A DNA stretch of 64,000 bases from Arthrobacter silviterrae (GTDB lineage: Bacteria > Actinomycetota > Actinomycetes > Actinomycetales > Micrococcaceae). Positions within the stretch are counted from its first letter, which is position 1; each line of letters opens with the position of its first letter. The stretch is taken from NCBI RefSeq assembly GCF_011045165.1, contig NZ_JAAKZI010000009.1, positions 62,001-126,000 on the forward strand, read 5' to 3'. Shown here in pieces: positions 17,718-27,645 of the stretch. Below the pieces are notes generated by a model that saw nothing but the letters and a program-made list of their open reading frames with translations, was not told the DNA's origin and made no database searches. The position numbers and the translations under genes are program-made.

Positions 17718-18152
17718 ATGAAAACCCTTTACACAGCCCGCGCACTTGCCACCGGGGACGGCCGCGACGGCCAGGCCCGCACCGACGACGGCAAGCTCGC
17801 CGTGGATCTCGCCTCGCCCGCCGAAATGGGCGGCGCAGGCAACGGCACCAACCCCGAGCAGCTCTTTGCGGCCGGCTACGCCGCCTGCTTCCACTCCGCC
17901 CTGCGCCTGGTGGCCCGCCGCACCAAGGCCGACGTGACCGGCTCCTCCGTCCGTGCCGAGGTGGACCTCGGTGCCATCGGCAACGGTGCCTTCGGCATCG
18001 CCGTGCGCCTGGAGGTTTCGCTGCCCGAACTCGGTGCCGCGGAGGCTGAAGAACTGATTGAGAAGGCCCACCAGGTGTGCCCCTACTCCAACGCCACGCG
18101 CGGCAACGTTGACGTCCAGCTGTCCCTGGCCACGGAAGAAGCCGCCGCATGA
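17718..18152 (+). CDS. ohr: Organic hydroperoxide resistance protein (OsmC/Ohr family)
   Basis: This 144-residue thiol peroxidase reduces organic and fatty-acid hydroperoxides. The two redox cysteines appear in the family contexts YAACFHSALRLVA (near residue 59) and AHQVCPYSNATRGNVDV (near residue 122). It lies directly after ohrR, preceded by an AAAGGA ribosome site, and its stop overlaps the start of the next oxidoreductase gene by 4 bases. Regulation by OhrR is inferred from position and the operator. Confidence 0.93.
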   Translation: MKTLYTARALATGDGRDGQARTDDGKLAVDLASPAEMGGAGNGTNPEQLFAAGYAACFHSALRLVARRTKADVTGSSVRAEVDLGAIGNGAFGIAVRLEVSLPELGAAEAEELIEKAHQVCPYSNATRGNVDVQLSLATEEAAA

Positions 18153-19162
18153 GCGCCCTGACCTCCCGCGAAATCCAGCTCGCATCACGGCCCGTGGGCT
18201 GGCCCGTCCCCGAAAATTTCCGCCTCACCGAGGTGCAGCTGCCCGAACTGGCCGACGGGGAAATTCTGGTCCGCAACCTGGCCATGAGCGTGGATCCGTA
18301 CATGCGCGGGCGCATGAATGACGTCAAGTCCTACCGCGCCCCCTTCGCCCTTGATGCCGCGCTCGACGGCGGCGCCGTGGGTGAGGTGGTCGCGTCCAGG
18401 AGCGCTGAGCGCAAGGAGGGCGACGTCGTCGTCCATGGCCTGGGCTGGAGGGACTATGCCGTGCTGCCTGCCACGTCCAGCAAGAAGGTGGATCCTTCGC
18501 TGGCCGCGCCCTCGGCCTACCTGGGCGCGCTGGGCATGACGGGGCTGACGGCTTACGCCGGCCTGACGCGGGTGGCCGCCTTCAAACCCGGGGACACGGT
18601 GTTTGTGTCCGGCGCGGCGGGGGCCGTGGGGTCCATGGTGGGCCAGGTGGCGAAGGCGCTGGGCGCTGCCCGCGTGATCGGCAGCGCCGGCTCGGCGGAG
18701 AAGGTGGCGCACCTGCTGGAGCTCGGCTTTGACGCGGCATTCAACTACCACGACGGCCCGGCCAAGCAGAAGCTCCGCGGGATCCTGGGGGAAGGCTCTG
18801 GGATTGACGTCTACTTCGACAACGTGGGCGGCGAGCAGCTGGAGGCGGCGATCGCCGTGATGAACCCCTTCGGCCGGATCGCCATGTGCGGGGCCATCTC
18901 CGTCTACAACAGCACGGAGGCCCCTTCCGCGCCGCGGAACCTGGCCACGGCCATTGGCAAACAGCTCACACTGCGCGGCTTCCTGGTGGGCGCCCACCAG
19001 GACCTGGCCGGGGAATTCGCCCAAAAAATGGCCGGCTGGCTGGCCGACGGAACCGTCCAGGCGGATGAAACCGTGGTCGAAGGGCTGGAAAATGCACCGC
19101 AGGCATTCATCGAACTGATGCGCGGGGCAAACACCGGAAAGATGGTCGTGACGCTGCCCTAA
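18149..19162 (+). CDS. NADP-dependent MDR-family oxidoreductase (CurA/leukotriene-B4-type)
   Basis: This 337-residue zinc-independent medium-chain dehydrogenase/reductase probably reduces reactive alkenals or quinones with NADPH. RPVGWPVPENFRL at the N-terminus and SVDPYMRGRMND are typical of the CurA-like group, and FVSGAAGAVGSMVGQVAKALGA is the Rossmann motif. It overlaps ohr by 4 bases and so should respond to the same oxidative signal; detoxifying aldehydes from lipid peroxides would fit, as an inference. A hairpin follows the gene. Confidence 0.88.
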   Translation: MSALTSREIQLASRPVGWPVPENFRLTEVQLPELADGEILVRNLAMSVDPYMRGRMNDVKSYRAPFALDAALDGGAVGEVVASRSAERKEGDVVVHGLGWRDYAVLPATSSKKVDPSLAAPSAYLGALGMTGLTAYAGLTRVAAFKPGDTVFVSGAAGAVGSMVGQVAKALGAARVIGSAGSAEKVAHLLELGFDAAFNYHDGPAKQKLRGILGEGSGIDVYFDNVGGEQLEAAIAVMNPFGRIAMCGAISVYNSTEAPSAPRNLATAIGKQLTLRGFLVGAHQDLAGEFAQKMAGWLADGTVQADETVVEGLENAPQAFIELMRGANTGKMVVTLP

Positions 19163-19193
19163 GGGCACAGCTTGATAACGGTTCCCCAACGAT

Positions 19194-19217
19194 GCCCCGG
19201 TGCATCCGCACCGGGGC
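19194..19217 (+). terminator. Hairpin after the ohrR operon
   Basis: GCCCCGGTGC (19194-19203) and its exact complement (19208-19217) form a 10-bp GC-rich stem with a 4-base loop, 32 bases after the stop. There is no T-tract. A small inverted repeat GTGTT-GTCT-AACAC follows at 19245-19258 and may belong to the control region of the next gene. Confidence 0.5.
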
Positions 19218-19312
19218 TACCGGCTGGTAGCAACTGCCATTAGTGTGTTGTCTAACACTGCGCATTCGGAACGGGGGTGTCCGCGCGCAATTTAACACCT
19301 TATGGAGGAATT

Positions 19313-20431
19313 TTGAAAACAATTATTACGGGCACGTTTAAGCGCGGGGCCACCGTCGGGACTGTGGCCCTGGGAGCAATGGCGCTCCTGCTCACCGGTT
19401 GCGGACAGGCCCCGGCACCCGCCGGCGGCGGTGGAAGCACCAGCGGCAACGCCGCAGCAGCCAACTACCTGGGCTGCATCGTTTCCGACTCCGGCGGATT
19501 CGACGACCAGTCCTTCAACCAGTCCTCCTACGAGGGCCTGAAGAAGACCGTCACGGACACGGGCATCAAGATGAAGGAAGCCCAGTCCACCACCAAGGCG
19601 GACTTCGAGCCGAACCTGAACCAGATGGCCAACGCAGGCTGCAACCTGACGTTCACCGTCGGCTTCCTGCTCGCGGATGCCACCAAGAAGGTGGCCACGG
19701 CCGACCCCAAGCTGCACTTTGCCATCATCGATGACAACTCCATCAAGCTGCCCAACGTCAAGCCGGTCGTCTACGACACGGCGCAGGCCGCCTTCCTGGC
19801 CGGCTACACGGCCGCCTCGGTCTCCAAGACCGGCAAGGTTGGCACCTTCGGCGGCATCAACATCCCCACGGTCACCATCTTCATGGACGGCTTCGCCGAA
19901 GGCGTGGCGTACTACAACAAGCAGCAGTCCAAGAACGTCCAGGTGCTGGGCTGGAACGTGGCCACCCAGCAGGGCCTGTTCGCCAACACCTTCGACATCA
20001 TCCAGGAAGGCACCAAGGCCACCAACAACCTGATCGGCGACGGCGCCGACGTGGTCATGCCTGTTGCCGGCCCGCTCGGCAAGGGTGCCGGCGATGCCAT
20101 CCTGGCCGCCAACAAGACCGGCAAGGACGTCAAGCTGGTCTGGGTTGACTCCGACGGCTACCTGACCGCCCCCACGTACAAGTCCATCCTGCTGACCTCC
20201 GTCATTAAGACCATGGGCGACGCCGTGGAGACCATCGTCAAGGACGACCTCGCCGGCAAGTACTCGGCCACCCCGTACATCGGCACCCTGGACAACGGCG
20301 GCGTGGCCATGGCCCCGTTCCACGACCTGGATTCGGCCGTCAGCGCGGCCACCAAGACCCAGCTCGACACCATCAAGAAGGGCATCATCGACGGCTCCAT
20401 CAAGGTGGAGTCGAAGTCCAGCCCCAAGTAG
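19313..20431 (+). CDS. BMP-family nucleoside-binding lipoprotein
   Basis: This 372-residue substrate-binding protein of a BmpA/PnrA-type ABC importer binds purine or pyrimidine nucleosides outside the membrane. It has a lipoprotein signal peptide with the lipobox LLLTGC, then a Gly/Ser linker and the periplasmic-binding fold with SDSGGFDDQSFNQSSYEGL, the family signature. The likely start is TTG 19313, with GGAGG 4 bases upstream; a longer in-frame reading from 19277 has no ribosome site. A strong hairpin separates it from the transporter genes downstream, which should keep its level above theirs. Confidence 0.9.
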   Translation: MKTIITGTFKRGATVGTVALGAMALLLTGCGQAPAPAGGGGSTSGNAAAANYLGCIVSDSGGFDDQSFNQSSYEGLKKTVTDTGIKMKEAQSTTKADFEPNLNQMANAGCNLTFTVGFLLADATKKVATADPKLHFAIIDDNSIKLPNVKPVVYDTAQAAFLAGYTAASVSKTGKVGTFGGINIPTVTIFMDGFAEGVAYYNKQQSKNVQVLGWNVATQQGLFANTFDIIQEGTKATNNLIGDGADVVMPVAGPLGKGAGDAILAANKTGKDVKLVWVDSDGYLTAPTYKSILLTSVIKTMGDAVETIVKDDLAGKYSATPYIGTLDNGGVAMAPFHDLDSAVSAATKTQLDTIKKGIIDGSIKVESKSSPK

Positions 20432-20454
20432 GACACGCACACTCCCTGCACTGT

Positions 20455-20492
20455 TGCGCCGTACCGACAGCTTTGGCTGTCGGTGCGGCGCA
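20455..20492 (+). promoter_or_regulatory. Intercistronic hairpin between lipoprotein and ABC ATPase genes
   Basis: Bases 20455-20471 pair with 20476-20492 across a TTTG loop: 17 pairs with a single T-G wobble. There is no T-tract, so a role as partial attenuator or as a 3' block to exonucleases is more likely than full termination. Confidence 0.7.
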
Positions 20493-20547
20493 CAGTCACT
20501 TGGGCGCAAACTTCTGCACAACTTTCACACAAGATAAGGCAACAACC

Positions 20548-22136
20548 TTGAAACTTGAACTCAAGGGCATCACCAAAAGCTTTGGTGCCTTGATAGCGAA
20601 CGACCACATTGACCTGGTGGTCGAATCGGGTGAGATTCACAGCCTCCTGGGCGAAAACGGCGCCGGCAAATCCACCCTCATGAACGTCCTGTATGGCCTG
20701 TATGAACCCACGGCAGGGGAAATCCTTGTCGATGACAAAACAGTGAAGTTCTCCGGCCCGGCGGACGCCATGGCCGCCGGCATCGGCATGGTCCACCAGC
20801 ACTTCATGCTGGTCCCCGTGTTCACGGTGGCGGAAAATGTGGCCCTGGGTGCCGAATCCACCGGCCCGGGCGGCATCCTCAACCTGGAGGAGACCCGCCG
20901 GAAGATCCGCGAGATCTCCGCCCGCTTCGGCTTCGATGTGGACCCCGACGCGCTCGTGGAGGAACTCCCCGTGGGCGTCCAGCAGCGCGTGGAAATCATC
21001 AAGGCGCTGGTCCGCAACGCCAAAATCCTCATCCTCGACGAGCCCACGGCCGTGCTCACCCCGCAGGAAACCGACGAACTCATGGACATCATGCGCCAGC
21101 TCAAGGCCGGCGGCACGTCCATCGTGTTCATCTCCCACAAGCTGCGCGAGGTCAAGGCCGTCTCCGACACCATCACGGTGATCCGCCGCGGCAAGGTGGT
21201 GGGCAGCGCCGACCCCTCCGCCGCCACCACCGAGCTGGCCTCCATGATGGTGGGCCGCTCCGTCAGCCTGACCCTGGACAAGGCCGACGCCGAACCGGGC
21301 CCGGTCACCTTCAAGGTCACCAACCTCACTGTCATGAACGACGCCGGCCAGCGGCTTCTCGACGACGTCACCTTCTCCGTCGCCGACGGCGAGATTCTCG
21401 CCGTCGCCGGTGTCCAGGGCAACGGCCAGACCGAACTGACCGAGGCCGTGCTGGGCCTGCACAAGCACGTCCAGGGCTCCATTGTGCTGGACGGGAATGA
21501 ACTGGTGGGCCGCAGCGTCCGGCAGGTGCTTGACGCCGGCGTGGGATTCGTCCCCGAGGACAGGCAGGACGACGGCCTGGTGGGGGAGTTCTCCATTGCC
21601 GAAAACCTGGTCCTTGACCTGTACAAGAAGGAGCCGTACTCGAAGTTCGGCTCCATGAACCGTGCCGTCATCGCCAAAAACGCCGAGGCCAAGGTGGCCG
21701 AATTCGACGTCCGCACCCAGTCCTCCCAGGACGCCGCCGACACCCTTTCCGGCGGAAACCAGCAAAAGGTGGTGCTGGCCCGCGAACTGGCCAGGCCGCT
21801 GAAGCTGTTCATCGCCTCCCAGCCCACCCGCGGCGTGGATGTGGGCTCCATTGAGTTCCTGCACAAGCGGATCGTTGCCGAGCGCGACGCCGGCACGCCG
21901 GTGATCATCGTCTCGACCGAACTGGACGAGGTCCTGGAACTCGGGGACCGCATTGCCGTGCTGTTTGCCGGCAAGCTCATGGGCATTGTCCCCGGAAAAT
22001 CCAGCCGCGAGCTGCTGGGCCTGATGATGGCCGGGCTGCCCGCCGACGAGGCCCGGGCCCAGCTGGACGGCACCGTCGCCGGCACCGCCGGAACCACGCC
22101 CGCCGGCACCGCCGGAACCACTGAAGGAGAGCGCTC

Positions 22137-22140
<4 letters not shown>
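20548..22140 (+). CDS. Nucleoside ABC transporter ATP-binding protein
   Basis: This 530-residue protein has two fused nucleotide-binding domains, as in the RbsA/BmpB group. The first has Walker A GENGAGKSTLMNVLYG, a signature-like LPVGVQQRVEI and Walker B ILILDEPTAVL. The second has a degenerate Walker A (GVQGNGQTEL lacks the usual Lys-Ser/Thr) but an intact LSGGNQQKVVLAREL signature. The start is probably TTG 20548 with AAGG 8 bases before it. An Ala/Gly/Thr-rich tail ends the protein. The stop overlaps the permease start by 4 bases. Confidence 0.92.
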
Positions 22141-23341
<1,201 letters not shown>

Positions 23342-23345
<4 letters not shown>

Positions 23346-24637
23346 GCGTCACCGCCAACATCTTGCCCTCGAAGGTGGTGGATCGCGTTGCCGTGCGCAG
23401 CTGGAAGACCCCCATCCTGTTTGGCGCGCTGGCGCTGTTCGCCGTCGTCGTCTTTGTCCTTTTGGGCCCGTCAGGGCACGCAACCTTCCGCCTCTCGCAG
23501 GAAGGGGACGCCTGGCAGGTGCCCAACCTGGTGCTGCCGGCCAAGGTTTTCGGCATCATCGTGGCCGTGGTCTGCGTGCTCCTGGCAGCCCAGTCCTACC
23601 GGCAGATGAAGAATGACGGCCGCATTGCCAAGTGGGTGACCATGACGTTCACCGTGGCGTTTGTCATCGGCCTGATGGTGTGGATCATCGGCGGCACCAA
23701 GACCCAGAACATCACCCTGGTGGGCCTGTTCACCGGTGCCATGCTCATCACCACCCCGCTGGTGTTCGGCTCGCTGTCCGGCGTGCTGTGCGAGCGGTCC
23801 GGGGTCATCAACATCGCCATTGAAGGCCAGCTGCTGGCCGGGGCATTCACGGCGTCGCTGGTTTCATCCATCACCCACAACGCGTTCGCGGGGCTGTTTG
23901 CCGCGGCCGTGGCGGGCGTGTTTGTCTCCTTCCTGCTGGCCGCCTTCAGCATCAAGTACGTGGTCAACCAGATCATTGTGGGCGTGGTGCTCAATGTGCT
24001 GGTGTCCGGGCTGACGGGCTTCCTGTTTGAAAAGATCATGAAGATCAAGGTGGATGGCGTGACCATCTACAACCAGCCCGCGCAGCTGCCCGACCTGCCC
24101 ATCCCGTTCCTGTCCGAGATTCCGGTGATTGGGCCCACCCTGTTCCGCCAGTCCATCATCGGCTACTTCATGCTGATCCTGGTGGCGGCCCTGTGGTTCG
24201 GGCTGTTCCGCACCCGCTGGGGCCTGCGCATCCGGGCCGTGGGCGAACACCCCATGGCAGCGGACACGGTGGGCATCAACGTCAACCGCACCCGCTTCCT
24301 GAACGTGCTGGCCGGCGGCGCCGTGGCCGGCATTGGCGGGGCCTACTTCACCCTTGTCGCCGTGAGCAGCTTCAGCAAGGACATGACAGGCGGCCTCGGC
24401 TTCATTGCCCTGGCGGCGCTGATCTTCGGCCGCTGGAACCCCATTGGCGCGGCGCTGGCAGCCCTGCTGTTCGGCGTGGCAGGCAACCTGCAAAGCATCC
24501 TGTCGCTGGCCGGCACCCCCATTGACGGACAGTTCCTGGCGATGCTGCCGTACGCGCTGACCATCCTGGCCGTGTCCGGGTTTGTGGGCAAGTCCCGCGC
24601 ACCCGCGGCCGACGGCGAACCGTACGTCAAGGGCTAG
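23342..24637 (+). CDS. Nucleoside ABC transporter permease 2
   Basis: This 431-residue permease is the heterodimer partner of the preceding one. It has about 10-11 hydrophobic segments, the motif ERSGVINIAIEGQLLAGAF, and the ATPase-contact loop RIRAVGEHPMAADTVGI. A long N-terminal portion with two extra segments precedes the conserved core. The stop lies 4 bases before the cytidine deaminase start, linking uptake to intracellular nucleoside catabolism. Confidence 0.92.
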
Positions 24638-24641
24638 CGGC

Positions 24642-25067
24642 ATGGACACCACTGGCCGGGCATCCGGCGCCCCGGAAACCATTGATTGGGAGGCCCTGCG
24701 CCAGGCGGCTGCGGCCGCCATGGGCAGGTCCTACTCGCCGTATTCAAAATATCCCGTCGGTGCGGCGGCACTGCTCGACGACGGCCGGATTGTCTCCGGC
24801 TGCAATGTGGAGAACGCCAGCTACGGGCTGACCCTGTGCGCCGAATGCACCATGGTTGGCGCCCTGCAGATGGGCGGGGGCGGGCGGATCCGCGCATTTT
24901 ATTGCGTGGATGCGGCCGGCGCCGTGCTCATGCCCTGCGGGCGCTGCCGCCAGCTCCTGTATGAATTCCGTTCCCCCGGCATGGTCCTGATGACAGGCCG
25001 CGGGATCAAGACCATGGACGAAATCTTGCCGGACGCCTTCGGCCCGGAGAACTTGGAGAACCACTGA
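24642..25067 (+). CDS. cdd: Cytidine deaminase
   Basis: This 141-residue zinc enzyme deaminates cytidine and deoxycytidine to uridine and deoxyuridine. The zinc and catalytic motif is LCAECTMVGAL (the Glu is the proton shuttle) with PCGRCRQLLYEF supplying the other two cysteines. GCNVENASYGLTLC is the substrate-binding stretch. The start is ATG 24642, shortly after the permease stop; its TGA overlaps the deoA ATG by one base. Confidence 0.95.
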   Translation: MDTTGRASGAPETIDWEALRQAAAAAMGRSYSPYSKYPVGAAALLDDGRIVSGCNVENASYGLTLCAECTMVGALQMGGGGRIRAFYCVDAAGAVLMPCGRCRQLLYEFRSPGMVLMTGRGIKTMDEILPDAFGPENLENH

Positions 25068-26389
25068 TGGGTGCCACACCATACGCCGGACCGTCCTTTG
25101 ACGCCGTCGACATCATCCGCACCAAGCGGGACCGCGGGACGCTCAGCGCCGACCAGATCGCCTGGACCATCGACGCCTACACGCGCGGCACCATCGCCGA
25201 CGAACAGATGGCGGCCCTGAACATGGCCATCCTGCTCAACGGCATGGACCGGGCCGAGATTTCGCAGTGGACGGCTGCCATGATCGCCTCGGGGGAGCGG
25301 ATGGAATTCTCCGGCCTGCGCACCCCGGCCGGTGCGGCCATGGCCACCACGGACAAGCACTCCACGGGAGGGGTGGGGGACAAGATCACCCTGCCCCTGG
25401 CCCCTCTGGTGGCCGTGTTTGGCGTGGCCGTCCCGCAGCTCTCGGGCCGCGGGCTGGGCCACACGGGCGGCACGCTGGACAAGCTGGAATCCATTCCGGG
25501 CTGGCGTGCCAACCTCAGCAATGAGGAGATGATGCGCCAGCTCTCCGAGGTCGGCGCCGTGATCTGTGCCGCCGGAGCCGGGCTGGCCCCCGCCGACAAG
25601 AAGCTGTATGCGCTCCGGGATGTCACCGGCACGGTGGAGGCCATCCCGCTGATCGCCTCCTCCATCATGAGCAAGAAGATCGCCGAAGGCACCGGTGCGC
25701 TGGTGCTGGATGTGAAGGTGGGGTCCGGGGCGTTCATGAAGGACCTTGAAATGGCCCGCGAACTGGCCCGGACCATGGTGGCGCTGGGCAAGGATGCCGG
25801 CGTGAACACGGTGGCCCTGCTGACGGACATGTCCACGCCCCTGGGCCTGACGGCCGGGAACGCCATTGAGGTGGAGGAATCCGTGGAGGTGCTGGCCGGC
25901 GGGGGACCGCAGGACGTGGTCGAGCTGACGGTGAAGCTGGCGGAGGCGATGCTGGAGGCCGCCGGCGTGCACGGGGCCGACCCGGCCGCCGCGCTGAAGG
26001 ACGGGCGGGCCATGGATGTGTGGCGCCGCATGATCTCCGCCCAGGGCGGGGATCCTGACGCAGCGCTGCCCGTGGCCCGCGAGTCGGAGACGGTCTACGC
26101 CCCGGCCGACGGCGTCCTGGTGGGCCTGGATGCCATGGCGGTGGGCGTGGCGGCCTGGCGCCTCGGTGCCGGGCGCGCCCGCAAGGAGGACGTGGTCCAG
26201 GCCGGGGCAGGTGTGCGCATGCACGCCAAACTCGGTGCGCTGGTCCGCGCCGGCGAGCCGCTCATGACCCTGTTGACGGACACCCCGGAGAAGTTCGCAC
26301 GGGCCCGGGAAGCGCTGGAGGGCGCGGTGACGATCGCCCCGGAGGGTTCCCGCCCGGCGTCGAAGCTCATCCTCGACCGCATCGCCTAA
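25067..26389 (+). CDS. deoA: Pyrimidine-nucleoside (thymidine) phosphorylase
   Basis: This 440-residue enzyme cleaves thymidine or uridine with phosphate to the free base and (deoxy)ribose-1-phosphate. The family signature SGRGLGHTGGTLDKLESI is present, as is the phosphate-binding KHSTGGVGDKITL. The length and C-terminal PYNP-type domain are normal. It is coupled to cdd, so imported cytidine could pass through deamination to phosphorolysis. Whether thymidine or uridine is preferred cannot be told by eye. Confidence 0.94.
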   Translation: MGATPYAGPSFDAVDIIRTKRDRGTLSADQIAWTIDAYTRGTIADEQMAALNMAILLNGMDRAEISQWTAAMIASGERMEFSGLRTPAGAAMATTDKHSTGGVGDKITLPLAPLVAVFGVAVPQLSGRGLGHTGGTLDKLESIPGWRANLSNEEMMRQLSEVGAVICAAGAGLAPADKKLYALRDVTGTVEAIPLIASSIMSKKIAEGTGALVLDVKVGSGAFMKDLEMARELARTMVALGKDAGVNTVALLTDMSTPLGLTAGNAIEVEESVEVLAGGGPQDVVELTVKLAEAMLEAAGVHGADPAAALKDGRAMDVWRRMISAQGGDPDAALPVARESETVYAPADGVLVGLDAMAVGVAAWRLGAGRARKEDVVQAGAGVRMHAKLGALVRAGEPLMTLLTDTPEKFARAREALEGAVTIAPEGSRPASKLILDRIA

Positions 26390-26396
26390 TCCGACC

Positions 26397-26513
26397 CTCG
26401 GTTGCAATCGGGGGTGTTTTCGCCGACCCTCCCTCACTTTTCGGGCGTTTGACCCCGACCCTCCCTCAGCCGATGAGGGAGCGTTGGCTGAAAGTGCCCC
26501 GATTGCAACCGAG
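26397..26513. repeat. Composite intergenic palindromic element
   Basis: Outer arms CTCGGTTGCAATCGGGG (26397-26413) and its perfect complement (26497-26513) enclose two units of the GACCCTCCCTCAC type (from 26425 and about 26457), the second of which folds as CTCCCTCA-GCCGA-TGAGGGAG. It occupies most of the 256-base gap between deoA and the DedA gene, and I see no gene there. Confidence 0.75.
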
Positions 26514-26645
26514 CGTCGAGGGGGAGGGGTCATCCCGTGGTGTGAGGGGGCGGGCAAAAGGTAGGCCGGAAGATGGATGCCCGGAACCGTGCGGACGTGG
26601 GAAACTAGTGAGTGACACCCCGCCAGAGGAGAGGAACCATCCCCG

Positions 26646-27611
26646 GTGGATTTTTTGCACATCATCAACCAGATTAACTTTGTCATTGCGCATTCTTCCG
26701 CGCAATGGTGGGTCATCCCCATGGTTAGCCTGTTTTGCCTGATCGACGGCTTCTTCCTTTTCCTGCCCAGCGAGACCGCCATTGTGGCATTGGCTTCCAT
26801 TTCGCTGCGAACCGGTTCCCCCAACATTTGGCTGCTGATTCTTGGCGCCACCATAGGCGCCATGATTGGCGACAACATTGCCTATTTCATGGGCAACAAG
26901 CTCGGCACCACCCGGTTCAAGTGGATGCGCCGGCCCCGCGGGGCCCAGGCGTTTTCGTGGGCGGGCCGGGAACTGGAAAAACGCGGGGCCATCCTGATCT
27001 TCACGGCCCGCTACATTCCCGTGGGACGCATAGCCGTGAACTTTACCGCCGGGGCCACGCACTTCCCGTGGCGCCGCTTTGTGGTCCTTGACGGCATTGC
27101 CGTGGTGACGTGGGCAGGATATTCCGTGGCCGTTGGGACGTTCGCCGGCCGCTGGGTGCACCACAATCCGCTCCTGGGTGTGGGCATCGCCATCGCCTTT
27201 GCCATTGTGATCGGGTTCATCGTGGACCACGCCATGAAAATCCTGCACCACCAGCTGGAAAAGCGCGGCAAGCTGGCCCCCCGTGCGGAACCCGGCCTCG
27301 TGGCCGCTCAGATGGTGGCTCAGGTGCAGGCCGCGGGCCGTGCGGCACCCGCCGCCCAAACCCGGCCCGCCGCCGCCCAAACTGGACCCGCCGCGGGCCA
27401 AACCGGGCCACGCGCGGGGCAACCCGCCGATGTCTCCGCCCAAGCCGGGGACGGCGCGGTGGCGGCCGGCGGCGCAACGGGAGGGACCGGCGTCGTGCAT
27501 GGCGGAGAGCCTGAAGAAATACCTGAAGAAATACCCGGCGCAATGCCGGAACCGGTGCCCGGCGGCGGAGCGGCGGATACGCCGTTAGCGCACGGAACCA
27601 GCCAGAAGTAG
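26646..27611 (+). CDS. DedA-family (VTT domain) membrane protein with a low-complexity tail
   Basis: This 321-residue protein has a DedA core in residues 1-205, with about five hydrophobic segments and the motifs FLPSETAIVALAS, GATIGAMIGDNIAYFMGNKLG-like and FTARYIPVGRIAVNFTAG. DedA proteins are thought to move or flip phospholipids, including undecaprenyl phosphate in some members. The last ~110 residues are Ala/Gly/Gln/Pro-rich with repeated AQTGPAAGQTGP-like units and then Glu/Pro-rich; this tail is unusual for the family. The start is GTG 26646 with an AGGAGAGGA site upstream. Confidence 0.85.
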   Translation: MDFLHIINQINFVIAHSSAQWWVIPMVSLFCLIDGFFLFLPSETAIVALASISLRTGSPNIWLLILGATIGAMIGDNIAYFMGNKLGTTRFKWMRRPRGAQAFSWAGRELEKRGAILIFTARYIPVGRIAVNFTAGATHFPWRRFVVLDGIAVVTWAGYSVAVGTFAGRWVHHNPLLGVGIAIAFAIVIGFIVDHAMKILHHQLEKRGKLAPRAEPGLVAAQMVAQVQAAGRAAPAAQTRPAAAQTGPAAGQTGPRAGQPADVSAQAGDGAVAAGGATGGTGVVHGGEPEEIPEEIPGAMPEPVPGGGAADTPLAHGTSQK

Positions 27612-27645
27612 CGCCGCAGCGCCCCGCCTCCCTAAAGTGGTGACT

